Below, in pieces: positions 8,036-21,192 of a stretch of DNA of 64,000 nt. How positions within the stretch are numbered: the first letter of the stretch is position 1; each line of letters begins with the position of its first letter. Below the pieces are notes generated by a model. It was not told the DNA's origin and did not search any database. It saw only the letters and a program-made list of their open reading frames with translations. The stretch comes from Mya arenaria (taxonomy: Eukaryota; Mollusca; Bivalvia; Myida; Myidae). The translations under genes and the position numbers were made by a program. The stretch is from contig NC_069130.1 in the NCBI RefSeq assembly GCF_026914265.1, positions 41,594,429 to 41,658,428 of the forward strand, given 5' to 3'.

Positions 8036-9553
8036 TCAGAAGGTAAGTCTGAGAGAACTTCCAGCAGATTTACTTAAACGTGATCTGTGACGTGGTTTGT
8101 CGCCTGCCGCCCACGACTTGGACTTGACACGGAAGTGACGTAAGTCGTCCACGTGCTCCTGGTGCAACATGGGAACATAGATTTGGGGAAAGCACTGGTC
8201 CTGAAAGGAGAAAAATCACAATACATATTTAAATATTATTGGTGTGAATAGTTTAATAATTATATGTATGTCAAACATGAATATCTTAATATAAAATTAA
8301 ATTATTATTTTTCTTAACTGTTTTATCTTTTAAGTCAAGAAAATGTGACCGGGTACAGCGTGCATTATCGTTCGCCTTGGAAATAAGAAACCAACGTCCA
8401 CATGCTAAACAAATTTATACCAATAAAATATTAAATATAGCACATACCTGGAACTGGTGATAAAACTCCTTGTATCCGCCTTCCAAGAGGTAAACCTCTG
8501 GGAAGTTCAGTTGTGGGTAAGAATCCTTGTTCGATTCACGATCCAGCGATCTAAGATGGCGGTACATCTTTGGGCCTCGTTCTGATGAGAACTCGCAGTG
8601 AAAAACGATCACGTGATTCTTTTCTGATGAGGTCATTGTCTCGTTCAGGAAGTTCCGGATGGAGTCCTTTGTGTAGAGATTAATGGCGCCCGGATATGGC
8701 CTCCTTCAAACTCGTACGGGTATCTACAGTCAATGACGGTCAAGTGATCAATATGGTGGTCGTAGTCGCCATTCAGTACAGCTGACATCTGAAAAATATA
8801 GCATCATTTTCTGATGAGGATGTTGAGATGGCATTTTCTTTTCAAAATAATAATAACTAGCATTTTAAAATCTTATCTAGAAAATGAAAGCTTTCTATTG
8901 AAGAGGGGATTATAAGAAATTAATACATTTTGGATGTGAACGTAAAAAGGCATTTATCGCCTAAAATACCCTGTTATTCAGAACACTGATTTAAGCTTCT
9001 TTAGAAATTAAACAAAACTCACCGTTTCCGGCAAAATGGCCATGAGATCCTTGTGTTTGCCGGCCACGGTCGGGAGCCCGTTGTCCCGTGACCCATCTGC
9101 CACAAGGTCGGAGTTCGTCGACAGCCGTTCAACCGCCTGAATGACGTCACTCGTAGACGGTCGGCTCTCATTTGTGATGACGTCATTGATTTGGGATGAC
9201 TTCGGGTGGACCTCAGAAGTTCGGCGTCTTTTCTGATCATGGTAAACGTCATTGACGTCAATCCTACGTTTGTTGAAGTTCTTGTAGAAAATTTCCTCCA
9301 ATGTTGTTTCCTCTGATTTCAGATCGTGGTCAACGGAAAGCTTCTTTCTCATGTTTCTGGAAAGTTAGCAATTTATTGTCATATCGGATTATCAATTTGG
9401 AGTGCTAGCAAAAAAAACAAGTTCATTTTATTGTTTACTGAAAAATTTCACAATGATGTTATGATAATAAAGAACAATAAAATCAACTTACTGCGCTGCG
9501 AAGCGGCGGGCCAACGGTGACACGGAACAAAAATCCAAACTCTGTGGAGGCAT
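8036..9553 (-). pseudogene. cdc25: CDC25-type phosphatase, array copy 2, frameshifted
   Basis: Exons are 9553-9492, 9356-9023, 8788-8448 and 8200-8036, with all splice signals intact. Exon 3 is 341 rather than 342 nt: the C run in GGCGCCCC is one base shorter (8689-8691). This shifts the frame in the GGHIRGAIN region, about 30 residues before the catalytic loop. The bases encoding HCEFSSERGP and the whole of exon 4 are otherwise unchanged, so a single-base consensus error is a real alternative to true inactivation. Copies 3 and 4 carry the same change, which argues for inheritance through unit duplication if it is real. Confidence 0.8.
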
Positions 9554-11921
9554 TTTTGAAATTTCTATTAAAAGCAGTTCAGTCTAAGTAAGTTGTGTAA
9601 ACGTAAACGTTTGGTAGAGATATGATGAAATTTGGAAGATCGGCTGTTTTATATACGATCTGAGTCAAAGGCGTTAAGATAATTCAGCTGTTCACTCAAG
9701 CACGATGATTGGAGCGGCGGACGCTCTGAGCCGCTCAAGTCAACGCTCATTTACCTACTGAACACCTCAAACGCGGTCCAATTAGCCGCTCATCAAACAA
9801 TTAGTGTTAACCATTGACAATCTGATGAGTGATTATTGCTGGACAATATTGTTTGTCAGATTGTGATGAACCTTTTACAAGGTATTGGACCAAGAGCAAT
9901 ATTCATGGCGATGTTTAAGATGAAAGAGACTTTTAATGAGATAACATTAGTAGAATATTAGATTGTATCGATATAAACTTTATTGTCATTAGAAGATATG
10001 CAGACAGAAACCAGAAAATGACAATATGTATTGCTTTTTGCTTATATCATCTTTCAAAGTAATAGCAGTTTTATTAAGTTGGTAGAAAATGTCACAATTG
10101 AGGCGTTTATAAATAATAGATTGCGGCCAGTTATATGTGTTTTCAAATGTAGTAAGTGCAGCAGGATTTTGCACTCCCCCTACCCGCACACAAAATGTTT
10201 GAAAAGTACGACAACTGCATTACACGATTATAAATTATTATTGAACTGTTTTCTTTTATAATTTTATTACTAAGATGTTTTTGTTGGTGTGTGTGTGTTT
10301 GTTGTTGCGATATTACAGGCCGAATATCACAAAAATACAAAGTCATATCTCAATCTCAACCAATTTTACTGTATATTATAAATACTATCAAAATCGTATA
10401 TGTTTTCACAACTTTTAAAATTGTGTTCTCTTATTGGCAATATTGATTCAAACTTTGGTCAAGATTCCTAAGAACTTTTCTCTACAGCATAGAATGTAAT
10501 CAAGAACAACTCAATGCTGTTGAAAATTACCCCAACATATGCTTTTGTTATAGTATAAGTTATCTTTGAAACATTGACACAATGTTTTAATCGACACATT
10601 CTATGAGGTAATGTTCTTTTTTAAAAATAGTTTAAAACATACAATAATGTGTAACATACGATGCTTTTATTCGGTTAAATGAGTTGAAACTAAAGTTCAG
10701 CGTTGACCTGAGTATTTTTTATGATATTGGAGCCAGGTGTTTAATATTGAAAACGCAAAGACTGTTCAATCGTCACTAACCCATCTCATACTTGGCCCAA
10801 TTAGCGGCTCATCAATCAGTTTGTGTTTGCCATCGTCACTCTGATGAGTGACTATTAATTGACAATATTGTTTGTCATATGGTGATAAAACTATTAAATG
10901 TAAAGGAACCTAGAGCAGTATTCATGGCGCCGGTACAGATGAAACAAATTCCTTTTGAAATTACATTTATTGAAATAACTGATCGTATATGAGATTCTCA
11001 AGTCAAAGTCAATGCCTTATTTATTCTATTTTATAGAACATTAAAACACGAAGCATTACTCGTTAATGAAAATGGTCTCACCGACCCTGTGAATGTCTGG
11101 AATATGATAAAAGCATCAGTCATAAGACCAAGTTGTGATTTCTGATATTCTAATTGCCAGAACCTTTTGTGAAACATGTAACGTTGTTGTGGTTTTTGAT
11201 TTTATAAGGTTAAGATAATCTTTTTTCTCTATAACTTATTTCGAAAGTAAATTCACCCACTTCTGCAGTGAGATGATCTTTTTTTAAATGTCTCCTCTCT
11301 TGCACGACACTTGTAATTCCACATTTTTAGGATCGGCGCTTTGGTCTCCCAAGGACTCTGTTCTAGGCCGTTTCACATTAACGTTTTAGTAAATGCGAAC
11401 CCGTTTGGATTGTACCAGAATTTGAGATTAAAGATCTGTGCGTACCCCTGGAAGTGCGCATTCTACACCAAATTGAACAGAATAAATAGAGGCTTTTGAC
11501 GTTGTGCTTATAAACGCGCTAAGTTACGCACACCTAACGGTAAATCTTATGTCCAACAACTTGGGTGAACTTAAGTTTTGAAATTTGAACGTTCGTCAGT
11601 ATCATTGTTATGAAACACAAAACAAATACCAGTAAATCAAATTTATTTGATAAACTCAGTTTGAACCATTAATCAAAACAAAACGATTTTAAAACATAAT
11701 AAAACATATTTTCAACGTATTTCGGAAAGACAGAGAGAGCAATATGAAAGGAACGAGAATAGAAAGTATAACAGCACATAATAACAAACAAAACAATGAC
11801 ATATGTTGGTACGATTGCGTATGGGCGTATGACATGTCAACTTTGGCTAATTTGTGGCATGCATCCAGTCATCTCCAGGTATTCCAATGGCGAGTTTTAT
11901 CAGCTGCTGACCATTGTTAAA

Positions 11922-13440
11922 TCAGAAGGTAAGTCTGAGAGAACTTCCAGCAGATTTACTTAAACGTGATCTGTGACGTGGTTTGTCGCCTGCCGCCCAC
12001 GACTTGGACTTGACACGGAAGTGACGTAAGTCGTCCACGTGCTCCTGGTGCAACATGGGAACATAGATTTGGGGAAAGCACTGGTCCTGAAAGGAGAAAA
12101 ATCACAATACATATTTAAATATTATTGGTGTGAATAGTTTAATAATTATATGTATGTCAAACATGAATATCTTAATATAAAATTAAATTATTATTTTTCT
12201 TAACTGTTTTATCTTTTAAGTCAAGAAAATGTGACCGGGTACAGCGTGCATTATCGTTCGCCTTGGAAATAAGAAACCAACGTCCACATGCTAAACAAAT
12301 TTATACCAATAAAATATTAAATATAGCACATACCTGGAACTGGTGATAAAACTCCTTGTATCCGCCTTCCAAGAGGTAAACCTCTGGGAAGTTCAGTTGT
12401 GGGTAAGAATCCTTGTTCGATTCACGATCCAGCGATCTAAGATGGCGGTACATCTTTGGGCCTCGTTCTGATGAGAACTCGCAGTGAAAAACGATCACGT
12501 GATTCTTTTCTGATGAGGTCATTGTCTCGTTCAGGAAGTTCCGGATGGAGTCCTTTGTGTAGAGATTAATGGCGCCCGGATATGGCCTCCTTCAAACTCG
12601 TACGGGTATCTACAGTCAATGACGGTCAAGTGATCAATATGGTGGTCGTAGTCGCCATTCAGTACAGCTGACATCTGAAAAATATAGCATCATTTTCTGA
12701 TGAGGATGTTGAGATGGCATTTTCTTTTCAAAATAATAATAACTAGCATTTTAAAATCTTATCTAGAAAATGAAAGCTTTCTATTGAAGAGGGGATTATA
12801 AGAAATTAATACATTTTGGATGTGAACGTAAAAAGGCATTTATCGCCTAAAATACCCTGTTATTCAGAACACTGATTTAAGCTTCTTTAGAAATTAAACA
12901 AAACTCACCGTTTCCGGCAAAATGGCCATGAGATCCTTGTGTTTGCCGGCCACGGTCGGGAGCCCGTTGTCCCGTGACCCATCTGCCACAAGGTCGGAGT
13001 TCGTCGACAGCCGTTCAACCGCCTGAATGACGTCACTCGTAGACGGTCGGCTCTCATTTGTGATGACGTCATTGATTTGGGATGACTTCGGGTGGACCTC
13101 AGAAGTTCGGCGTCTTTTCTGATCATGGTAAACGTCATTGACGTCAATCCTACGTTTGTTGAAGTTCTTGTAGAAAATTTCCTCCAATGTTGTTTCCTCT
13201 GATTTCAGATCGTGGTCAACGGAAAGCTTCTTTCTCATGTTTCTGGAAAGTTAGCAATTTATTGTCATATCGGATTATCAATTTGGAGTGCTAGCAAAAA
13301 AAAACAAGTTCATTTTATTGTTTACTGAAAAATTTCACAATGATGTTATGATAATAAAGAACAATAAAATCAACTTACTGCGCTGCGAAGCGGCGGGCCA
13401 ACGGTGACACGGAACAAAAATCCAAACTCTGTGGAGGCAT
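11922..13440 (-). pseudogene. cdc25: CDC25-type phosphatase, array copy 3, frameshifted
   Basis: Exons are 13440-13379, 13242-12909, 12674-12334 and 12086-11922. It has the same one-base loss in the exon 3 C run as copy 2 (here 12575-12577) and otherwise reads like copy 2. Intron 1 has one extra A in its A-run. Promoter, splice sites and polyadenylation signal are intact, so a transcript is expected. The full-length reading frame is lost before the active site unless the base count is wrong. Confidence 0.8.
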
Positions 13441-15807
13441 TTTTGAAATTTCTATTAAAAGCAGTTCAGTCTAAGTAAGTTGTGTAAACGTAAACGTTTG
13501 GTAGAGATATGATGAAATTTGGAAGATCGGCTGTTTTATATACGATCTGAGTCAAAGGCGTTAAGATAATTCAGCTGTTCACTCAAGCACGATGATTGGA
13601 GCGGCGGACGCTCTGAGCCGCTCAAGTCAACGCTCATTTACCTACTGAACACCTCAAACGCGGTCCAATTAGCCGCTCATCAAACAATTAGTGTTAACCA
13701 TTGACAATCTGATGAGTGATTATTGCTGGACAATATTGTTTGTCAGATTGTGATGAACCTTTTACAAGGTATTGGACCAAGAGCAATATTCATGGCGATG
13801 TTTAAGATGAAAGAGACTTTTAATGAGATAACATTAGTAGAATATTAGATTGTATCGATATAAACTTTATTGTCATTAGAAGATATGCAGACAGAAACCA
13901 GAAAATGACAATATGTATTGCTTTTTGCTTATATCATCTTTCAAAGTAATAGCAGTTTTATTAAGTTGGTAGAAAATGTCACAATTGAGGCGTTTATAAA
14001 TAATAGATTACGGCCAGTTATATGTGTTTTCAAATGTAGTAAGTGCAGCAGGATTTTGCACTCCCCCTACCCGCACACAAAATGTTTGAAAAGTACGACA
14101 ACTGCATCACACGATTATAAATTATTATTGAACTGTTTTCTTTTATAATTTTATTACTAAGATGTTTTTGTTGGTGTGTGTGTGTTTGTTGTTGCGATAT
14201 TACAGGCCGAATATCACAAAAATACAAAGTCATATCTCAATCTCAACCAATTTTACTGTATATTATAAATACTATCAAAATCGTATATGTTTTCACAACT
14301 TTTAAAATTGTGTTCTCTTATTGGCAATATTGATTCAAACTTTGGTCAAGATTCCTAAGAACTTTTTTTTACAGCATAAAATGTAATTAAGAACAACTCA
14401 ATGCTGTTGAAAATTACCCCAACATATGCTTTTGTTATAGTATAAGTTATCTTTGAAACATTGACACAATGTTTTAATCGACACATTCTATGAGGTAATG
14501 ATCTTTTTTAAAAATAGTTAAAACATACAATAATGTGTAACATACGATGCTTTTATTCGGTTAAATGAGTTGAAACTAAAGTTCAGCGTTGACCTGAGTA
14601 TTTTTTATGATATTGGAGCCAGGTGTTTAATATTGAAAACGCAAAGACTGTTCAATCGTCACTAACCCATCTCATACTTGGCCCAATTAGCGGCTCATCA
14701 ATCAGTTTGTGTTTGCCATCGTCACTCTGATGAGTGACTATTAATTGACAATATTGTTTGTCATATGGTGATAAAACTATTAAATGTAAAGGAACCTAGA
14801 GCAGTATTCATGGCGCCGGTACAGATGAAACAAATTCCTTTTGAAATTACATTTATTGAAATAACTGATCGTATATGAGATTCTCAAGTCAAAGTCAATG
14901 CCTTATTTATTCTATTTTATAGAACATTAAAACACGAAGCATTACTCGTTAATGAAAATGGTCTCACCGACCCTGTGAATGTCTGGAATATGATAAAAGC
15001 ATCAGTCATAAGACCAAGTTGTGATTTCTGATATTCTAATTGCCAGAACCTTTTGTGAAACATGTAACGTTGTTGTGGTTTTTGATTTTATAAGGTTAAG
15101 ATAATCTTTTTTCTCTATAACTTATTTCGAAATTAAATTCACCCACTTCTGCAGTGAGATGATCTTTTTTTAAATGTCTCCTCTCTTGCACGACACTTGT
15201 AATTCCACATTTTTAGGATCGGCGCTTTGGTCTCCCAAGGACTCTGTTCTAGGCCGTTTCACATTAACGTTTTAGTAAATGCGAACCCGTTTGGATTGTA
15301 CCAGAATTTGAGATTAAAGATCTGTGCGTACCCCTGGAAGTGCGCATTCTACACCAAATTGAACAGAATAAATAGAGGCTTTTGACGTTGTGCTTATAAA
15401 CGCGCTAAGTTACGCACACCTAACGGTAAATCTTATGTCCAACAACTTGGGTGAACTAAAGTTTTGAAATTTGAACGCTCGTCAGTATCATTGTTATGAA
15501 ACACAAAACAAATACCAGTAAATCAAATTTATTTGATAAACTCAGTTTGAACCATTAATCAAAACAAAACGATTTTAAAACATAATAAAACATATTTTCA
15601 ACGTATTTCGGAAAGACAGAGAGAGCAATATGAAAGGAACGAGAATAGAAAGTATAACAGCACATAATAACAAACAAAACAATGACATATGTTGGTACGA
15701 TTGCGTATGGGCGTATGACATGTCAACTTTGGCTAATTTGTGGCATGCATCCAGTCATCTCCAGGTATTCCAATGGCGAGTTTTATCAGCTGCTGACCAT
15801 TGTTAAA

Positions 15808-17318
15808 TCAGAAGGTAAGTCTGAGAGAACTTCCAGCAGATTTACTTAAACGTGATCTGTGACGTGGTTTGTCGCCTGCCGCCCACGACTTGGACTTGAC
15901 ACGGAAGTGACGTAAGTCGTCCACGTGCTCCTGGTGCAACATGGGAACATAGATTTGGGGAAAGCACTGGTCCTGAAAGGAGAAAAATCACAATACATAT
16001 TTAAATATTATTGGTGTGAATAGTTTAATAATTATATGTATGTCAAACATGAATATCTTAATATAAAATTAAATTATTATTTTTCTTAACTGTTTTATCT
16101 TTTAAGTCAAGAAAATGTGACCGGGTACAGCGTGCATTATCGTTCGCCTTGGAAATAAGAAACCAACGTCCACATGCTAAACAAATTTATACCAATAAAA
16201 TATTAAATATAGCACATACCTGGAACTGGTGATAAAACTCCTTGTATCCGCCTTCCAAGAGGTAACCTCTGGGAAGTTCAGTTGTGGGTAAGAATCCTTG
16301 TTCGATTCACGATCCAGCGATCTAAGATGGCGGTACATCTTTGGGCCTCGTTCTGATGAGAACTCGCAGTGAAAAACGATCACGTGATTCTTTTCTGATG
16401 AGGTCATTGTCTCGTTCAGGAAGTTCCGGATGGAGTCCTTTGTGTAGAGATTAATGGCGCCCGGATATGGCCTCCTTCAAACTCGTACGGGTATCTACAG
16501 TCAATGACGGTCAAGTGATCAATATGGTGGTCGTAGTCGCCATTCAGTACAGCTGACATCTGAAAAATATAGCATCATTTTCTGATGAGGATGTTGAGAT
16601 GGCATTTTCTTTCAAAATAATAATAACTAGCATTTTAAAATCTTATCTAGAAAATGAAAGCTTTCTATTGAAGAGGGGATTATAAGAAATTAATACATTT
16701 TGGATGTGAACGTAAAAAGGCATTTATCGCCTAAAATACCTGTTATTCAGAACACTGATTTAAGCTTCTTTAGAAATTAAACAAAACTCACCGTTTCCGG
16801 CAAAATGGCCATGAGATCCTTGTGTTTGCCGGCCACGGTCGGGAGCCCGTTGTCCCGTGACCCATCTGCCACAAGGTCGGAGTTCGTCGACAGCCGTTCA
16901 ACCGCCTGAATGACGTCACTCGTAGACGTCGGCTCTCATTTGTGATGACGTCATTGATTTGGATGACTTCGGGTGGACCTCAGAAGTTCGGCGTCTTTTC
17001 TGATCATGGTAAACGTCATTGACGTCAATCCTACGTTTGTTGAAGTCTTGTAGAAAATTTCCTCCAATGTTGTTTCCTCTGATTTCAGATCGTGGTCAAC
17101 GGAAAGCTTCTTTCTCATGTTTCTGGAAAGTTAGCAATTTATTGTCATATCGGATTATCAATTTGGAGTGCTAGCAAAAAAAACAAGTTCATTTTATTGT
17201 TTACTGAAAAATTTCACAATGATGTTATGATAATAAACAACAATAAAATCAACTTACTGCGCTGCGAAGCGCGGGCCAACGGTGACACGGAACAAAAATC
17301 CAAACTCTGTGGAGGCAT
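15808..17318 (-). pseudogene. cdc25: CDC25-type phosphatase, array copy 4, multiply disrupted
   Basis: Exons are 17318-17258 (61 nt), 17122-16792 (331 nt), 16559-16220 (340 nt) and 15972-15808 (165 nt). Single bases are missing in exon 1 (GCGGCGGG run), three times in exon 2 (near GACGGTCGG, TTGGGATGAC and GAAGTTCTTG) and twice in exon 3 (the C run shared with copies 2-3, and the AAA of GGTAAACC). The gene cannot encode the full protein as written. All losses are of one base, mostly in short homopolymers, and continue into the spacer to about 18360, which looks more like poor consensus than decay. Confidence 0.8.
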
Positions 17319-19678
17319 TTTTGAAATTTCTATTAAAAGCAGTTCAGTCTAAGTAAGTTGTGTAAACGTAAACGTTTGGTAGAGATATGATGAAATTTGG
17401 AAGATCGGCTGTTTTATATACGATCTGAGTCAAAGGCGTTAAGATAATTCAGCTGTTCACTCAAGCACGATGATTGGAGCGGCGGACGCTCTGAGCCGCT
17501 CAAGTCAACGCTCATTTACCTACTGAACACCTCAAACGCGGTCCAATTAGCCGCTCATCAAACAATTAGTGTTAACCATTGACAATCTGATGAGTGATTA
17601 TTGCTGGACAATATTGTTTGTCAGATTGTGATGAAACTTTTACAAGGTATTGGACCAAGAGCAATATTCATGGCGATGTTTAAGATGAAAGAGACTTTTA
17701 ATGAGATAACATTAGTAGAATATTAGATTGTATCGATATAAACTTTATTGTCATTAGAAGATATGCAGACAGAAACCAGAAAATGACAATATGTATTGCT
17801 TTTTGCTATATCATCTTTCAAAGTAATAGCAGTTTTATTAAGTTGGTAGAAAATGTCACAATTGAGGCGTTTATAAATAATAGATTACGGCCAGTTATAT
17901 GTGTTTTCAAATGTGTAAGTGCAGCAGGATTTTGCACTCCCCCTACCCGCAACACAAAATGTTTGAAAAGTACGACAACTGCATTACACGATTATAAATT
18001 ATTATTGAACTGTTTTCTTTTATAATTTTATTACTAAGATGTTTTTGTTGGTGTGTGGTTGTTTGTTGTTGCGATATTACAGGCCGAATATCACAAAAAT
18101 ACAAAGTCATATCTCAATCTCAACCAATTTTACTGTATATTATAAAAACTATCAAAATCGTATATGTTTTCACAACTTTTAAAATTGTGTTCTCTTATTG
18201 GCAATATTGATTCAAACTTTGGTCAAGATTCTAAGAACTTTTTCTACAGCATAATGTAATTAAGAACAACTCAATGCTGTTGAAATTACCCCAACATATG
18301 CTTTTGTTATAGTATAAGTTATCTTTGAAACATTGACACAATGTTTTAATCGGACATTCTATGAGGTAATGTTCTTTTTTAAAAATAGTTTAAAACATAC
18401 AATAATGTGTAACATACGATGCTTTTATTCGGTTAAATGAGTTGAAACTAAAGTTCAGCGTTGACCTGAGTATTTTTTATGATATTGGAGCCAGGTGTTT
18501 AATATTGAAAACGCAAAGACTGTTCAATCGTCACTAACCCATCTCATACTTGGCCCAATTAGCGGCTCATCAATCAGTTTGTGTTTGCCATCGTCACTCT
18601 GATGAGTGACTATTAATTGACAATATTGTTTGTCATATGGTGATAAAACTATTAAATGTAAAGGAACCTAGAGCAGTATTCATGGCGCCGGTACAGATGA
18701 AACAAATTCCTTTTGAAATTACATTTATTGAAATAACTGATCGTATATGAGATTCTCAAGTCAAAGTCAATGCCTTATTTATTCTATTTTATAGAACATT
18801 AAAACACGAAGCATTACTCGTTAATGAAAATGGTCTCACCGACCCTGTGAATGTCTGGAATATGATAAAAGCATCAGTCATAAGACCAAGTTGTGATTTC
18901 TGATATTCTAATTGCCAGAACCTTTTGTGAAACATGTAACGTTGTTGTGGTTTTTGATTTTATAAGGTTAAGATAATCTTTTTTCTCTATAACTTATTTC
19001 GAAAGTAAATTCACCCACTTCTGCAGTGAGATGATCTTTTTTTAAATGTCTCCTCTCTTGCACGACACTTGTAATTCCACATTTTAGGATCGGCGCTTTG
19101 GTCTCCCAAGGACTCTGTTCTAGGCCGTTTCACATTAACGTTTTAGTAAATGCGAACCCGTTTGGATTGTACCAGAATTTGAGATTAAAGATCTGTGCGT
19201 ACCCCTGGAAGTGCGCATTCTACACCAAATTGAACAGAATAAATAGAGGCTTTTGACGTTGTGCTTATAAACGCGCTAAGTTACGCACACCTAACGGTAA
19301 ATCTTATGTCCAACAACTTGGGTGAACTAAAGTTTTGAAATTTGAACGTTCGTCAGTATCATTGTTATGAAACACAAAACAAATACCAGTAAATCAAATT
19401 TATTGATAAACTCAGTTTGAACCATTAATCAAAACAAAACGATTTTAAAACATAATAAAACATATTTTCAACGTATTTCGGAAAGACAGAGAGAGCAATA
19501 TGAAAGGAACGAGAATAGAAAGTATAACAGCACATAATAACAAACAAAACAATGACATATGTTGGTACGATTGCGTATGGGCGTATGACATGTCAACTTT
19601 GGCTAATTTGTGGCATGCATCCAGTCATCTCCAGGTATTCCAATGGCGAGTTTTTATCAGCTGCTGACCATTGTTAAA

Positions 19679-21192
19679 TCAGAAGGTAAGTCTGAGAGAA
19701 CTTCCAGCAGATTTACTTAAACGTGATCTGTGACGTGGTTTGTCGCCTGCCGCCCACGACTTGGACTTGACACGGAAGTGACGTAAGTCGTCCACGTGCT
19801 CCTGGTGCAACATGGGAACATAGATTTGGGGAAAGCACTGGTCCTGAAAGGAGAAAAACACAATACATATTTAAATATTATTGGTGTGAATAGTTTAATA
19901 ATTATATGTATGTCAAACATGAATATCTTAATATAAAATTAAATTATATTTTTCTTAACTGTTTTATCTTTAAGTCAAGAAAATGTGACCGGGTACAGCG
20001 TGCATTATCGTTCGCCTTGGAAATAAGAAACCAACGTCCACATGCTAAACAAATTTATACCAATAAAATATTAAATATAGCACATACCTGGAACTGGTGA
20101 TAAAACTCCTTGTATCCGCCTTCCAAGAGGTAAACCTCTGGGAAGTTCAGTTGTGGGTAAGAATCCTTGTTCGATTCACGATCCAGCGATCTAAGATGGC
20201 GGTACATCTTTGGGCCTCGTTCTGATGAGAACTCGCAGTGAAAAACGATCACGTGATTCTTTTCTGATGAGGTCATTGTCTCGTTCAGGAAGTTCCGGAT
20301 GGAGTCCTTTGTGTAGAGATTAATGGCGCCCCGGATATGGCCTCCTTCAAACTCGTACGGGTATCTACAGTCAATGACGGTCAAGTGATCAATATGGTGG
20401 TCGTAGTCGCCATTCAGTACAGCTGACATCTGAAAAATATAGCATCATTTTCTGATGAGGATGTTGAGATGGCATTTTCTTTTCAAAATAATAATAACTA
20501 GCATTTTAAAATCTTATCTAGAAAATGAAAGCTTTCTATTGAAGAGGGGATTATAAGAAATTAATACATTTTGGATGTGAACGTAAAAAGGCATTTATCG
20601 CCTAAAATACCCTGTTATTCAGAACACTGATTTAAGCTTCTTTAGAAATTAAACAAAACTCACCGTTTCCGGCAAAATGGCCATGAGATCCTTGTGTTTG
20701 CCGGCCACGGTCGGGAGCCCGTTGTCCCGTGACCCATCTGCCACAAGGTCGGAGTTCGTCGACAGCCGTTCAACCGCCTGAATGACGTCACTCGTAGACG
20801 TCGGCTCTCATTTGTGATGACGTCATTGATTTGGGATGACTTCGGGTGGACCTCAGAAGTTCGGCGTCTTTTCTGATCATGGTAAACGTCATTGACGTCA
20901 ATCCTACGTTTGTTGAAGTTCTTGTAGAAAATTTCCTCCAATGTTGTTTCCTCTGATTTCAGATCGTGGTCAACGGAAAGCTTCTTTCTCATGTTTCTGG
21001 AAAGTTAGCAATTTATTGTCATATCGGATTATCAATTTGGAGTGCTAGCAAAAAAAACAAGTTCATTTTATTGTTTACTGAAAAATTTCACAATGATGTT
21101 ATGATAATAAAAACAATAAAATCAACTTACTGCGCTGCGAAGCGGCGGGCCAACGTGTGACACGGAACAAAATCCAAACTCTGTGGAGGCAT
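19679..21192 (-). pseudogene. cdc25: CDC25-type phosphatase, array copy 5, frameshifted in exon 2
   Basis: Exons are 21192-21131, 20996-20664 (333 nt), 20429-20088 and 19843-19679. Exon 2 lacks one G in the GACGGTCGG stretch, so the frame turns after NESR and ends before the catalytic exon. Exon 1 has a one-base loss and a one-base gain that cancel, changing FCSVSP to FVPCHT and removing the CDK-like site. Exon 3 is full length with an intact HCEFSSERGP loop, unlike copies 2-4. Further one-base indels in the surrounding spacer again suggest consensus error. Confidence 0.8.
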
